From NCBI GenBank assembly GCA_018713215.1, contig DVFO01000106.1, positions 1 through 48,745 of the forward strand: DNA of 48,745 nt, in the 5' to 3' direction. The notes under the pieces are model-generated. The model was not told the origin of the DNA and searched no databases. It saw nothing but the letters and a program-made list of their open reading frames with translations. Both the position numbers and the translations under genes were made by a program. Position 1 is the first letter of the stretch; each line of letters opens with the position of its first letter. Shown here piece after piece: positions 1 through 8,448 of this stretch. The stretch comes from Enterenecus faecium. Lineage in GTDB: Bacteria; Bacillota; Clostridia; Oscillospirales; Oscillospiraceae.

Positions 1-233
1 TGATTCGGAGGGTTAGGAAGCGTGCACCCTCCATACACGATTCATCTTCATAAAAACCACCCTTTCTATTCTAAATTTGTATTTCAACACCCATAGGATG
101 TCAATACCGTTGGTTTGATTTTAGGTCAAATGCGTACTCTATGTCAAGGATGTCCCAAGGTCATGCTACAAGCGATACTATTTATAATCTCAACAAGGTC
201 TAGCACCATCCTGCTCCCAATGACGGACAGCCC
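1..233. other. Gene-poor window edge
   Basis: No convincing gene is visible. The only candidate is a 12-codon frame on the minus strand (ATG at 51, stop at 13) preceded by an AAAGGG ribosome-site-like stretch. It could be a leader peptide or the start of something that is interrupted. It is too short to support as a gene. Confidence 0.3.
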
Positions 234-761
234 TTACTTCCATTCGTAGCTGAGAATCCGCATCATAACAAAATCGCTGTACTCATTGTTGTAGTAATAC
301 GCCTCTTCCAGAATCCCTTCCTGCTTGAATCCGATTTTCTTGTAGAATTCCAGCGCATCGGTATTCAATCCAACGACTCCGATGGAGACACGATGCATGT
401 CATACTCATGGAACGCCATATCAAGCATGATACGAATGGCCTCCGTCCCGTACCCTTTATGCTGCATCTCTGGATCGGGAATGATAATCGTCAGGTCGGT
501 CTGGTGCCATGCCGGAAACATGCGCAGCAGGCCAGTCTCACCAATCAGATTGCCGTCCAGGTCGGTAATGGTGAACCAAACCGAGTCTTTGGATTTATGG
601 TTGACGGTAATGCAAGTTTTCATCTCTTCCTCGGTGGTAGGCTTCTCAAACCCACATTGAAACATAACCTGCGGCTGATTGAACCAATAGGTATAAAACG
701 GAACATCTTCTTCTCTTTGCTCCCGCAAAATAATCTGTTTCCCTCTGATCTCTTTCTTCAT
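234..761 (-). CDS. GNAT family N-acetyltransferase (RimJ/RimL-like)
   Basis: This 175-residue protein matches the single-domain Acetyltransf_3 type of GNAT enzymes, which move an acetyl group from acetyl-CoA to an amine such as a protein N-terminus, an antibiotic or a polyamine. The N-terminal strand pattern (KQIILREQREEDV) and the acetyl-CoA pyrophosphate loop near residues 102-106 (HKGYG followed by TEAI) are visible. So is the C-terminal family signature in which an Asn-containing segment precedes a Tyr and 'KIGF' (about residues 133-145). Length is full for the family. The start is ATG at 761 with AAAGG a few bases upstream. The gene stands alone and the acceptor substrate cannot be read from the sequence. 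Confidence 0.9.
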   Translation of the reverse strand: MKKEIRGKQIILREQREEDVPFYTYWFNQPQVMFQCGFEKPTTEEEMKTCITVNHKSKDSVWFTITDLDGNLIGETGLLRMFPAWHQTDLTIIIPDPEMQHKGYGTEAIRIMLDMAFHEYDMHRVSIGVVGLNTDALEFYKKIGFKQEGILEEAYYYNNEYSDFVMMRILSYEWK

Positions 762-877
762 ATATTTTCATAAACCTTTCGTTTGCTTCGACCAGTCTGG
801 AGTTACCCGTTATTCAGAGCCTTCTGTGTCTAATCCGTTGTTTTCGCTCTTCCCACCATATAACCGCTCTGTTTTTC

Positions 878-1828
878 TCACATTTTCTTGCGAAGTGTAC
901 GTCTATATGTGGGCCCATCCGGGTCCGCAGGCGTCAGGACCTCAAATAGCCCCTCTTTGACAAATTGCTGGATTCGCTGGGCAATCCAGGCATCTCCAAT
1001 CCCAAGCTGGTACTTGCCCAAGATCATGCCAATGGCCCTGGCTTCCACAAATTCTCTCTCCTGGGCCTTCAATTCTCTGAGAATATAGCTATCATACACC
1101 TCTTCCGAGGCACTTTGCAGTCTGCCATTGAGGTAAATCCGCAGCGGTGCATTCTCTTTTTGAAGCTCACGCCAACGCTGGGCACAGGCCTCTACCAGCG
1201 CAGGTTTCCCCTCCCGCTGCAAGGAGAGATACTTCCCCCATTCGCCGGGCCCCAGTTCTCCACAGCCTTGATACGTGCGAACGGTGGTGTCCTCCTGGTC
1301 GTTCCACGCTGGAATCTGGATCAAATAGACCGTTCCCCGCTGTTTCAAGAGGTGCAGTTGGGCCATCAGCCAGTGCATGCCACACATTTCATCCGGGTTA
1401 TGGCTGTACCATACCCGCACGTCCTCTCCCTCGGCGCACCGGGTCAAAACGGAAGCCAAATCCTGCCGGGCGTTTTGTAGCTCTTCCTCCAGTTCTTGCT
1501 CCAAGTCTTCCTGGGGCCAGACCGAGGCGAGCTTCTTTAAAGTGGCACGTCTCTGCTCCCCCGGTTCTGTCTCCGTGATCTCGCCCACGCTGAGGGCCAG
1601 ATCGAAACAGTAAATATCATTTCTCTCACTTCCCAGAGAAACGGCGTTTTCCCAATCCCGGCGGGCCCGTTCTTCCGCCTGCATCTGTGCAGCATGGAGT
1701 TCTTCCTCTGTGAGTTGGTCGCCCTCCACAAACGCCACGGCAGTGCCGCTACGATATGGTCCCACGCCATAGCTCTGGGCCACTCTCCGGCTGCCATATG
1801 CACTTCGACTAAAGACGACTTCCAGCAT
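878..1828 (-). CDS. DUF1835 / DUF3658 domain protein
   Basis: This 316-residue cytoplasmic protein has no signal peptide or membrane segment. Residues 1-150 resemble DUF1835: it begins MLEVVFSRSAYGSRRVAQSY, and a 'VWYSHNPDEMCGMHWLMAQL' segment follows. The C-terminal third, including the helix-rich 'EARAIGMILGKYQLGIGDAWIAQRIQQFV', resembles DUF3658, the usual partner domain. The biochemical role of this family is not known to me and nothing in the neighbourhood fixes it. The start is ATG at 1828, downstream of a GGGGG stretch and of a promoter-like pair at 1868-1896. It is read away from the ABC operon terminator, so it is probably monocistronic. Confidence 0.8.
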   Translation of the reverse strand: MLEVVFSRSAYGSRRVAQSYGVGPYRSGTAVAFVEGDQLTEEELHAAQMQAEERARRDWENAVSLGSERNDIYCFDLALSVGEITETEPGEQRRATLKKLASVWPQEDLEQELEEELQNARQDLASVLTRCAEGEDVRVWYSHNPDEMCGMHWLMAQLHLLKQRGTVYLIQIPAWNDQEDTTVRTYQGCGELGPGEWGKYLSLQREGKPALVEACAQRWRELQKENAPLRIYLNGRLQSASEEVYDSYILRELKAQEREFVEARAIGMILGKYQLGIGDAWIAQRIQQFVKEGLFEVLTPADPDGPTYRRTLRKKM

Positions 1829-1867
1829 GTCAATAGCCCCCTACTTTTTTCGTGTTGATGTTCCATC

Positions 1868-1896
1868 ATTATACCACATAGAACAGCCGCCGTCAG
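1868..1896 (-). promoter_or_regulatory. Promoter for the DUF1835 gene
   Basis: On the minus strand CTGACG (1896-1891) and a perfect TATAAT (1873-1868) are separated by 17 bases. The -10 is about 40 bases upstream of the ATG. Confidence 0.5.
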
Positions 1897-1931
1897 GACT
1901 TTTTGTGTTGACGCCCTGTTTTCTAAAATAA

Positions 1932-1965
1932 ACCCGCTGGAATTTCACAATCCCAGCGGGTTTTT
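1932..1965 (-). terminator. Bidirectional terminator after the ABC operon
   Basis: The arms AACCCGCTGG and CCAGCGGGTT flank a short loop. T-runs follow on both strands (TTTTT on plus, TTTATTTT on minus). It lies 8 bases beyond the stop of the last permease gene. Confidence 0.8.
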
Positions 1966-1972
1966 ATGATTT

Positions 1973-3154
1973 CTATCGCCCGGTGACCTGATACTTCCGA
2001 TAGCACAGCCAGCACAGACCTCCAAAGAGAAGGGCCAGCAGGACATACAGCGGAACGCTGAACTCAATGGCGTTGAGCTGGAAGGGGGGTACGAGGAAGT
2101 AGTCGTACAGGGTGGCCGTGCTGATGCGGGAGAAGGGCAGGTAGCTGGCCACCTGCTCCACCAGGCGTCCCTGGCCCTGAAACAGCCCCAACACGGTGAT
2201 TCCAGACAGGAGAAAGGGCACCGCCAGGGCCAGCACCGCCGAGCGCAGCAGCTCCGAGATCAGCATCACCAATCCACCCATGGCCATGCCCCCCAGCACC
2301 AGAAGGGCCAGCAGCACCAGCACAAATCCGCCCATGGACAGGTGCAGGGGGAGCGTCCCCAGGCACCACAACTGGAGCGCGGTGGAAAAGCCGTCCAGCC
2401 CGTAAAACCCACCGTAGACCAGGATGTACACCCCGGACAAAACCAACGTCAGCCCAGCGGCGAAGCTGGCCCCCGCCACCCAGCGGGCCCAAAACGCCAG
2501 GGTCTTCCCCTTGGCGCTGGTCAGCACCAGCTGGTCGGTGCGAGTGCGGTGCTCCTCTGAGAAGAGGCGGCACAGACACATAGCAGACAGCAGCACCGCC
2601 ACCTGGCACAGCAGGCCGGAATCCCGGGCCATGGCCTGCCAGCCCCCGGCGTAGTCCAGGGTAAAGGGCCCCAGGCTGCTGGCCTTCCCCTGCCAATAGG
2701 CCACCTCTTGGTCGGTCAAAAGGCACTCCTCCTGGTTGACCTCAAAGCGGCGCACCTTGTCCCGGTAAAATCTCTGAGCCGTGACCTCCTGGCCCAACAT
2801 GGTGTTGAGATAGGAAAAGGGCGAGTAGCCACCCAAATTACTCAGAATGGTCCCGGTGTCACTGTCTGCGTATTCCGCCGCCAGCTGCTCCATGAGCGCA
2901 TCGTCCAACAGCTGCCCGGACAACCCTCGCAGGTAATCCCGGCCCATGGCCTCCACTGCTCCATAGTTTCCAATCTGCCGTTCCACTGTACGGTCCCCGG
3001 CATCATAGACGTTGAAGTAGTACCCGGTGGAGGCGAAGGTGAGCAGATTCCAGCCAAATATCATGGCTGCCCCCAGCAGCAGGGACACCAGCACCAGCCG
3101 CTGCCCCAAAATCTTTTTCAGTTCAAAGATGTACAGGGTACCAAATTCCTTCAT
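1973..3154 (-). CDS. ABC-2 type transporter permease (second of two)
   Basis: This 393-residue integral membrane subunit probably dimerises with the paralogous permease encoded just upstream and works with the ATPase at 4411-5112. It begins with FGTLYIFELKKILGQRLVL, an amphipathic segment plus first membrane helix, then has a large extracytoplasmic loop (about residues 40-170). About five further hydrophobic helices follow, including stretches rich in Leu/Gly around residues 255-345. The same N-terminal motif (FGTLY..ELKKIL) occurs in the neighbouring permease, so the two arose by duplication. ATG at 3154 is preceded by GAGGTGG. The stop is followed directly by a terminator, so it closes the operon. 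The substrate is unknown; lantibiotic/bacitracin-type export or envelope-stress functions are common for such sets. Confidence 0.85.
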   Translation of the reverse strand: MKEFGTLYIFELKKILGQRLVLVSLLLGAAMIFGWNLLTFASTGYYFNVYDAGDRTVERQIGNYGAVEAMGRDYLRGLSGQLLDDALMEQLAAEYADSDTGTILSNLGGYSPFSYLNTMLGQEVTAQRFYRDKVRRFEVNQEECLLTDQEVAYWQGKASSLGPFTLDYAGGWQAMARDSGLLCQVAVLLSAMCLCRLFSEEHRTRTDQLVLTSAKGKTLAFWARWVAGASFAAGLTLVLSGVYILVYGGFYGLDGFSTALQLWCLGTLPLHLSMGGFVLVLLALLVLGGMAMGGLVMLISELLRSAVLALAVPFLLSGITVLGLFQGQGRLVEQVASYLPFSRISTATLYDYFLVPPFQLNAIEFSVPLYVLLALLFGGLCWLCYRKYQVTGR

Positions 3155-3163
3155 ACCGCCACC

Positions 3164-4408
3164 TCATTCCTGTTCCACCACGTGCCGTCGGTACAGCATG
3201 AAGCACCAGACCAGGCAGAGGATGGCCAGCAGGCCATAGAGCCAAGCCGACACGGTAATGCAGTCCAACTGTATCCCACCCAGGGAAACCAGCCGCTCAT
3301 CCAGAAGGAACTCTTCGGTGATACGGTGGGTGGGAACATAGCTCCAAATCTGAACCTGCATCCGGCTATAGTACGATGGACCAAACATCAGGGAGAGCAG
3401 TATAAGCCCCAGGGGCAAAGCCAGGGCCGGGATAGCTCGACGAAAGAGCTTGGACAGGAGCATGGCCAGAGCTCCCGCAAACAGGAGGATGAGCAGGCTC
3501 ACGCCCACGGTGACCAGTACCCCCTGCCCCGCCGTCATGACCCGACTGCTGGCACACAACCGGGTTTCTCCAAATCCCGGGCGCAGGTCCTCCACCTCCA
3601 GCAGCTGAATGGGCACCCCCGCCCCCTGAGCGCCATGGACAAAGAACTGGATGGCGGCGGTGACGGCAAACAGCAACAAAAGGATGCCGCCGGCCAGGGT
3701 CTCCCCCGCCGCCAGCCGGGCCAGTGCCAGGGACTTCCGCCCGTGTTTGCTGCTGGTAAGGATGGGCCAGGTCTTGTACACGTGGTCGTCGGAAAAGCTG
3801 CCGCACAGGCAGACAAACACAAAGGGCAGCACCATGAGGTTGAGCCAGCGGGCCATGCTCAAGATCCCGCTGTACCCCTTGGCATAGTCCAGGGTATAGG
3901 GGGTGGTGATTCCAGCCCGCTCCGTCTCCCAGTAGTCGATTTCCTTCTGGGTGAGGCGTTGGTTTTGGTATTGCTCCTCCTGCCAGTACGCTATGGCTTC
4001 GTAGGTCTTATCCGCCATCTGGTCCGCCCCATCCCCCAGGGGATTGAGAAATGTTACGCCAATTGCGTCCTGCACCAGAAAGTGGTTTAATAGAAGAAAA
4101 CTCACTGGCCAAATGGTTTTTTCCAGGTAGTATTCGTTTAGCTCCCGCATTTCCAGAGCCGCCTCATTGTCCAGCAGGCACCCGGCGTCCTCCTGGGAAA
4201 AACGGCGCTCCAGCTGGATGGCCTCATAGCGGGAGACGGTGTCAAAGACCAGGGTCCCGTCCTCTTCCGCATACGCCACCTCCTCCTGGGCTAGAAGGGG
4301 CTTCACGTTGAGAAAGATGGTAACTCCTACCATCGCCAAGAGAAGGAGGAGTATATAGGGCCTTGTGAGGATTTTTTTCAGTTCATAGCGGTAGAGTGTT
4401 CCAAACAT
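3164..4408 (-). CDS. ABC-2 type transporter permease (first of two)
   Basis: This 414-residue permease is paralogous to the next gene. It opens MFGTLYRYELKKILTRPYIL and a membrane helix, continues with a long hydrophilic extracytoplasmic region (about 35-210), and ends with five or six helices. A start at the GTG at 4414 would overlap the ATPase stop. The ATG at 4408 is preferred because the GGGGGAGGG ribosome site sits at proper spacing (8 bases) and because it then begins like its paralogue. Only 2 bases separate it from the ATPase gene and 9 from the following permease gene, so translation is probably coupled. It acts in the cytoplasmic membrane. No substrate-specific motif is visible. Confidence 0.85.
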   Translation of the reverse strand: MFGTLYRYELKKILTRPYILLLLLAMVGVTIFLNVKPLLAQEEVAYAEEDGTLVFDTVSRYEAIQLERRFSQEDAGCLLDNEAALEMRELNEYYLEKTIWPVSFLLLNHFLVQDAIGVTFLNPLGDGADQMADKTYEAIAYWQEEQYQNQRLTQKEIDYWETERAGITTPYTLDYAKGYSGILSMARWLNLMVLPFVFVCLCGSFSDDHVYKTWPILTSSKHGRKSLALARLAAGETLAGGILLLLFAVTAAIQFFVHGAQGAGVPIQLLEVEDLRPGFGETRLCASSRVMTAGQGVLVTVGVSLLILLFAGALAMLLSKLFRRAIPALALPLGLILLSLMFGPSYYSRMQVQIWSYVPTHRITEEFLLDERLVSLGGIQLDCITVSAWLYGLLAILCLVWCFMLYRRHVVEQE

Positions 4409-4410
4409 GC

Positions 4411-5112
4411 TCACATCCCTCCCCCTTCAAACTGCTTGAGATAAAAGCCTTCCAGGTCCTGGGGGGTGTCGTGGGCCTCCCCGTCGTAGATGAGCTGACC
4501 GTCCCGGACCATCAGAATCCGATCTGCGATATGTTCCACATCCGAGACGATGTGGGTGGAGAGGAGCACGATGTTTCCCTCTCCCTGCTCCTGGATGAGG
4601 GTGCGGAAACGCACCCGCTCCTTGGGGTCCAGCCCGGCGGTGGGCTCGTCCAAAATGAGGAGCTTGGGCTGGTTTAAGAGGGCCTGGGCAATGCCCAGCC
4701 GCTGCTTCATGCCCCCGGAGTAAGTCCGGATCTTCTTGCGCCCCACGTCCGCCAGCCCCACCACTTCCAGCAGCTCCAGGCTGCGTTGCCGGGCACGGCT
4801 GCGCTCCATCCCTTTCAACGCCGCCATGTAGAGGAGAAAATCCAGCCCGGTAAAGCTGGGATAGTAGCCGAAGTCCTGGGGCAGATAGCCCAGGACAGCC
4901 CGGTAGGCCTCGGTGGACACATCCAGGCCGTCCAGGGAGATGGTACCGCTGGTGGGCCTCAAAATGCCACAGATCATCCGCATCAGGGTGGTCTTGCCCG
5001 CCCCGTTGGCTCCCAGCAGCCCGGTGACCCCCGGCTTGAGGGTGAGGCTGATGCGGTCTACGGCGATCTTCGCGCCGTACTGTTTGGTAATTCGGTCCAT
5101 GTTCAATTCCAT
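4411..5112 (-). CDS. ABC transporter ATP-binding protein
   Basis: This 233-residue ATPase powers the two downstream permeases. Visible motifs are Walker A GANGAGKT (34-41), the Q-loop at Q79, the signature YSGGM (131-135) followed by KQRLGIAQALL, Walker B LLILDEP (151-157), the D-loop GLD and the switch histidine in LLSTHIV (H187). It belongs to the class of single-domain ATPases paired with ABC-2 permeases. The start is ATG at 5112, which overlaps the end of the upstream membrane-protein gene by 10 bases and has GGGGAGG at correct distance. Longer upstream extension in frame lacks family similarity. Confidence 0.93.
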   Translation of the reverse strand: MELNMDRITKQYGAKIAVDRISLTLKPGVTGLLGANGAGKTTLMRMICGILRPTSGTISLDGLDVSTEAYRAVLGYLPQDFGYYPSFTGLDFLLYMAALKGMERSRARQRSLELLEVVGLADVGRKKIRTYSGGMKQRLGIAQALLNQPKLLILDEPTAGLDPKERVRFRTLIQEQGEGNIVLLSTHIVSDVEHIADRILMVRDGQLIYDGEAHDTPQDLEGFYLKQFEGGGM

Positions 5113-5816
5113 ACCAATTCCTCCCCGCAAAATAGATACTTTCCATACTCCCAAATCATCAAACCCAGCAGAACAAGGGTAAATCCCACCAGAGTCACCG
5201 GGTGATTCCCCGTCTCCAAGACCGGCCATGCACTCTGCCACAGATAGCACAGCCCACTCACCGCCGCCGCTGCTACCGCGCACAGAAACACCACCTCGCT
5301 GCCTCGAAACCGACGGGAGAGCACCAGGCAAATGAGAGACGTGAGACAGTAGGGGCACAGGAGCATACACCCCGTCTGGGCCAAAGGAAGCTGACTCCAT
5401 CCCGCCACCAGGGGCAAGAGCACCGCCAGCAGCACCAAATTTCCCAGCCCCAACAGGGTCAGCCGGGCCATCAGCAGCGTTTTCAGAGAAAACCGGGCGG
5501 ACATCTCCAATTCCTCCATGCGATAGCGGGCGGAGCGGCTGAGTTCGGTGACGGTGGCCAGAGCCGCAAAGGGCAGCAAGGCAGACACCCGCCAGACCTC
5601 CTGGAGGTTATTATTTTGGGTGATGAGCAGGGCGAAGACCAAGATGCCCACCGATACCAGCCAGCTCCAGGGGCGGAGATACGCCCCCTGGGTGACCAAA
5701 AACCGGAAGCTGGACAGCTCCGGCTGCTGGAACTGCTGTAAAAACTCCTGTTTTTTCCGGGCCGCAGGGGGCAGATAGACCTGTTGCAGCCCCTGCTTCC
5801 ATGGTTTGTCACGCAT
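5103..5816 (-). CDS. Membrane protein between ECF sigma factor and ABC genes, possible anti-sigma
   Basis: This 237-residue protein has a basic cytoplasmic N-terminal part of about 55 residues (KPWKQGLQQVYLPPAARKKQ). Six or so predicted membrane helices follow, from 'PWSWLVSVGILVFALLI' to 'VTLVGFTLVLLGLMIW'. I do not recognise a named family. An ATG at 5831 is possible, but GGGAGGGAG lies immediately before the ATG at 5816, so that start is preferred. It overlaps the sigma gene by 8 bases and the ATPase gene by 10, so the three are translationally coupled. Position directly after an ECF sigma gene suggests a membrane-bound anti-sigma or sensor role. That is inference from context only. Confidence 0.75.
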   Translation of the reverse strand: MRDKPWKQGLQQVYLPPAARKKQEFLQQFQQPELSSFRFLVTQGAYLRPWSWLVSVGILVFALLITQNNNLQEVWRVSALLPFAALATVTELSRSARYRMEELEMSARFSLKTLLMARLTLLGLGNLVLLAVLLPLVAGWSQLPLAQTGCMLLCPYCLTSLICLVLSRRFRGSEVVFLCAVAAAAVSGLCYLWQSAWPVLETGNHPVTLVGFTLVLLGLMIWEYGKYLFCGEELVWN

Positions 5817-6267
5817 AAAACTCCCTCCCATCCAGCTGACTGCGCAGCTGTTTCAAAATCTGTTTTTCCCGCCGATACACCGCAAAGCGGGACACCCCCA
5901 GAATGTCGGCGATTTTTCCCACGGGAAGCTGGTTGGTATACCGCAGGAAGATGAGCTCTCGGTCCTCCTCCGGCAATTGGTCCAGAACCTGCTCCAGGGC
6001 AATGCGCAGGGTGTGTGCCTCCTCCTCATCCTGGGCGGGGGGCCGGACCTGCTCCAGGGGCAACTCCTGTCTGGCTCGGTAGAAGTCCACGCAGAGGTTG
6101 CGGGCAATGGTGTAGAGGTAGGCGGTGTGCCGCTCCATCTCCCCCACATTGTGGGTGCGGAGAAAGCGCAGAAAGGTCTCTTGGGTGATATCCTCTGCGG
6201 TCTGGGGGTGGCGGGTCTTCATATAGCAGTACCGATACAGCTTGTCATATCGCTCTTCCAAATCCAT
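5809..6267 (-). CDS. ECF-type RNA polymerase sigma factor
   Basis: This 152-residue group IV sigma factor directs RNA polymerase to a dedicated promoter set. Region 2 is visible at about residues 5-70: a YRYCYMKTRHPQTAEDITQE helix with the DxTQETFLRF core, then TAYLYTIARNLCVDFYR. Region 4 lies at about 85-145, with 'LPEEDRELIFLRYTNQLPVGKIADILGVS' as the recognition helix-turn-helix. The acidic linker DEEEAHT is typical. ATG at 6267 follows GGGGTGA. It heads the five-gene operon, so the ABC system is likely both controlled with and regulated by this factor, as in several Clostridial antimicrobial-peptide resistance loci. Confidence 0.9.
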   Translation of the reverse strand: MDLEERYDKLYRYCYMKTRHPQTAEDITQETFLRFLRTHNVGEMERHTAYLYTIARNLCVDFYRARQELPLEQVRPPAQDEEEAHTLRIALEQVLDQLPEEDRELIFLRYTNQLPVGKIADILGVSRFAVYRREKQILKQLRSQLDGREFYA

Positions 6268-6346
6268 GCCAGCGGCTCACCCCTTTCATTTGATATAACG
6301 GTGGAGGCAGGTAAAATGTGCGGGGAATGAAAAATAATTCTGTCCC

Positions 6347-6375
6347 ATTATAGAATAAAATGGCAGAATGGAACA
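6347..6375 (-). promoter_or_regulatory. Promoter for the sigma-ABC operon
   Basis: On the minus strand a perfect TATAAT (6352-6347) has a weak TGTTCC at 17-base spacing. It lies about 80 bases upstream of the sigma ATG. The weak -35 fits a regulated or basal promoter. No clear ECF-type GGAAC/CGTC pair at proper spacing was found. Confidence 0.4.
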
Positions 6376-6412
6376 GACGGTTTCCACAAAGGCCTCATTC
6401 CCCCAAATTCCA

Positions 6413-6441
6413 TTGACGCTCCCCACCCTGTGGTGTATTCT
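6413..6441 (+). promoter_or_regulatory. Promoter for the moxR operon
   Basis: TTGACG (6413-6418), 17 bases, then TATTCT (6436-6441), about 80 bases before the moxR ATG. It is divergent from the sigma operon promoter. Confidence 0.6.
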
Positions 6442-6519
6442 TACAGTAAACAGACTTCCAACTCCGGGAGACATCTCTCAAATTCATAATACAATACACA
6501 CGAGAAAGGGGACCATCCT

Positions 6520-7461
6520 ATGCATACCGAACAGATGGCCATTCGCAGCATTCTCGCCCAAGTCCGCAAGGCAGTACGGGGCAAAGACCAGGTGTTAGCT
6601 CGGGTCCTGCTGTCCATTTTGGCCCGGGGCCACATTTTGCTGGAAGACATCCCCGGCGTGGGCAAGACCACCATGGCCCTGGCCTTTTCCAAGGCCCTGG
6701 GCCTGCGCTGTCAGCGGGTACAGTTCACCCCGGATGTGATGCCCTCCGACCTCACCGGATTTTCCGTCTACAACCAGGAGCGCCGGGGCTTTGAGTACCA
6801 CGCCGGAGCCCTGATGTGCAACCTATTTTTGGCCGACGAGCTCAACCGAGCCACCAGCCGCACCCAGTCGGCTCTGCTGGAGGCCATGGAGGAGGGCCAG
6901 GTGACGGTGGACGGGGTGTCCCGCCCCATTCCCCAGCCCTTTGTGGTCATCGCCACCCAGAACCCCGTGGGCGCCGCCGGAACCCAGCCCCTCCCCGATT
7001 CCCAACTGGACCGCTTTACCATCCGTCTCTCCCTGGGCTACCCCTCCCGTCAGGCGGAGTTCGCCATGGTGCGGGACCGCCAGGGTGGCAATCCCCTGGA
7101 CCAGGTGGAGCAGGCGGTGGACCACGCCGGGCTGGCCGGGCTGCGCCGGGCGGTGGACCAGGTCCACGTGTCCGACGACGTGCTCAGCTATCTGCTGGAG
7201 CTCATTGAGGCCACCCGCCGGGACCCCCAGATTCTCCAGGGGGCCAGCCCCCGTGCCACTCTGGCCCTGACCCACATCAGCCAGGCCCTGGCTCTGGCCT
7301 CGGACCGGGACTACGTGGTACCTGAGGATGTGCAGTCTATGTTCTATGATGTCATTGCCCACCGCCTCATCTTCGCCCCCCGGGCGGCGGAGACCCCCCA
7401 GGCCCAAAAGGAGCTGATGGCCCGGCTGATGCAGGGGGTCAAAGCCCCCCGGCTGAGATAA
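6520..7461 (+). CDS. MoxR family AAA+ ATPase
   Basis: This 313-residue chaperone-like ATPase belongs to the MoxR/RavA class. Such proteins are thought to remodel or activate the partner encoded beside them, here a DUF58 protein. Walker A is PGVGKT (45-50), Walker B is LFLADE (102-107) followed by LNRA, and sensor 1 is in 'VIATQNP'. The family-specific 'GTQPLPDSQLDRF' and the C-terminal AAA lid ending in 'SPRATLALTHISQALAL' are visible. Length is normal. ATG at 6520 follows AAAGGGGA. It is the first gene of a moxR - DUF58 - transglutaminase operon, the classical gene order. Confidence 0.93.
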   Translation: MHTEQMAIRSILAQVRKAVRGKDQVLARVLLSILARGHILLEDIPGVGKTTMALAFSKALGLRCQRVQFTPDVMPSDLTGFSVYNQERRGFEYHAGALMCNLFLADELNRATSRTQSALLEAMEEGQVTVDGVSRPIPQPFVVIATQNPVGAAGTQPLPDSQLDRFTIRLSLGYPSRQAEFAMVRDRQGGNPLDQVEQAVDHAGLAGLRRAVDQVHVSDDVLSYLLELIEATRRDPQILQGASPRATLALTHISQALALASDRDYVVPEDVQSMFYDVIAHRLIFAPRAAETPQAQKELMARLMQGVKAPRLR

Positions 7462-7464
7462 GTT

Positions 7465-8448
7465 ATGGTCGGCCGGCGCATCGTCTACGGGGTGGCCCTG
7501 TTGGCCGCCCTGGCCCTTCAAATCTTCTACGACGGCTATCTGGCCCAGTTTCTCCTGATCTGCGTCATCGCCCTCCCCCTCCTCTCCCTGGCTCTCAGCC
7601 TCCGGGGGGTCATCGGGATGCACCTGGAACTGATCCCCTCGGCGTCTCAACTGGTGCAGGGGGAGAGCGGCCAGTGGCAGATTGCCGCCCACACCCGCTC
7701 CTTCCTCCCGGTGGCTCGGCTGACCATGGTCGTGACCTTGGAAAACCGCCTCACCGGAGACCGACAGCGGCAGCGGCTGAAAACCTCCGGCCTGTCCAGG
7801 GGGATGGCGCGCACGCTGCCCATGGACACCGCCCACTGCGGCCAGCTCACCTGCCAGCTCCACCGGGTGAGGGCCCTGGATTTGCTGGGCCTCTTCGCCT
7901 TTCCCGTCTCCACTCCCGCTCTCGTCCACGCCCTGGTCCTCCCCCAACCTGCCCCCACCGAGGACCTGCCCCCCCTGCCTCAGATGCCCGCCGGGGAGAG
8001 TTTGAAATGGCGTGGTACCCCCTCCATGGAGGACTATGACCTGCGGGAGTACCGCCCCGGAGACCCGCTGCGCTCCATCCACTGGAAGCTCTCCTCCAAG
8101 CACGACAGCCTGGTGGTGCGGGAGCCAGTGAAAACCGGCCTACCTCAGGCGGCAGTCACCGTGGACCTGTTTGGAGACGGGGACCGTCTGGACCAGGTGC
8201 TGGGCCGTCTGTGGACGGTCTGTATGTCCCTGTTGGGCCGGGAGATTCCCCACACCATTGTGTGGATAGACCGGGACCAGGCCCAGCGGCAGGAAGCGGT
8301 GGCCTCTCAGGCCCAGCTCCTGGCCGCCATGGCCGATCTGCTCTCCTGTCCCGCTCCCACCCAGCCCCCCACCGTTCCCCTGGACCTGTCCCGCCTGGGG
8401 CAAGCGCCCCGGGTCCACGTCACCCTTGGAGAGGAGGATGCCCCATGA
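7465..8448 (+). CDS. DUF58 domain protein
   Basis: This 327-residue protein has two N-terminal membrane helices (residues about 5-48) and a soluble region. The DUF58 hallmark is at about 190-220: YDLREYRPGDPLRSIHWKLS, followed by a VVREP motif. DUF58 proteins have a von Willebrand A-like fold and are partners of MoxR ATPases; their exact activity is uncertain. The ATG lies 3 bases after the moxR stop with only a weak ribosome site, so coupling to moxR translation is likely. The stop overlaps the next start by four bases (ATGA). Confidence 0.88.
   Translation: MVGRRIVYGVALLAALALQIFYDGYLAQFLLICVIALPLLSLALSLRGVIGMHLELIPSASQLVQGESGQWQIAAHTRSFLPVARLTMVVTLENRLTGDRQRQRLKTSGLSRGMARTLPMDTAHCGQLTCQLHRVRALDLLGLFAFPVSTPALVHALVLPQPAPTEDLPPLPQMPAGESLKWRGTPSMEDYDLREYRPGDPLRSIHWKLSSKHDSLVVREPVKTGLPQAAVTVDLFGDGDRLDQVLGRLWTVCMSLLGREIPHTIVWIDRDQAQRQEAVASQAQLLAAMADLLSCPAPTQPPTVPLDLSRLGQAPRVHVTLGEEDAP

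Noticed and set aside
13..51. A 12-codon minus-strand frame after AAAGGG
   Set aside because: Too short to support; nothing downstream is visible within the window.
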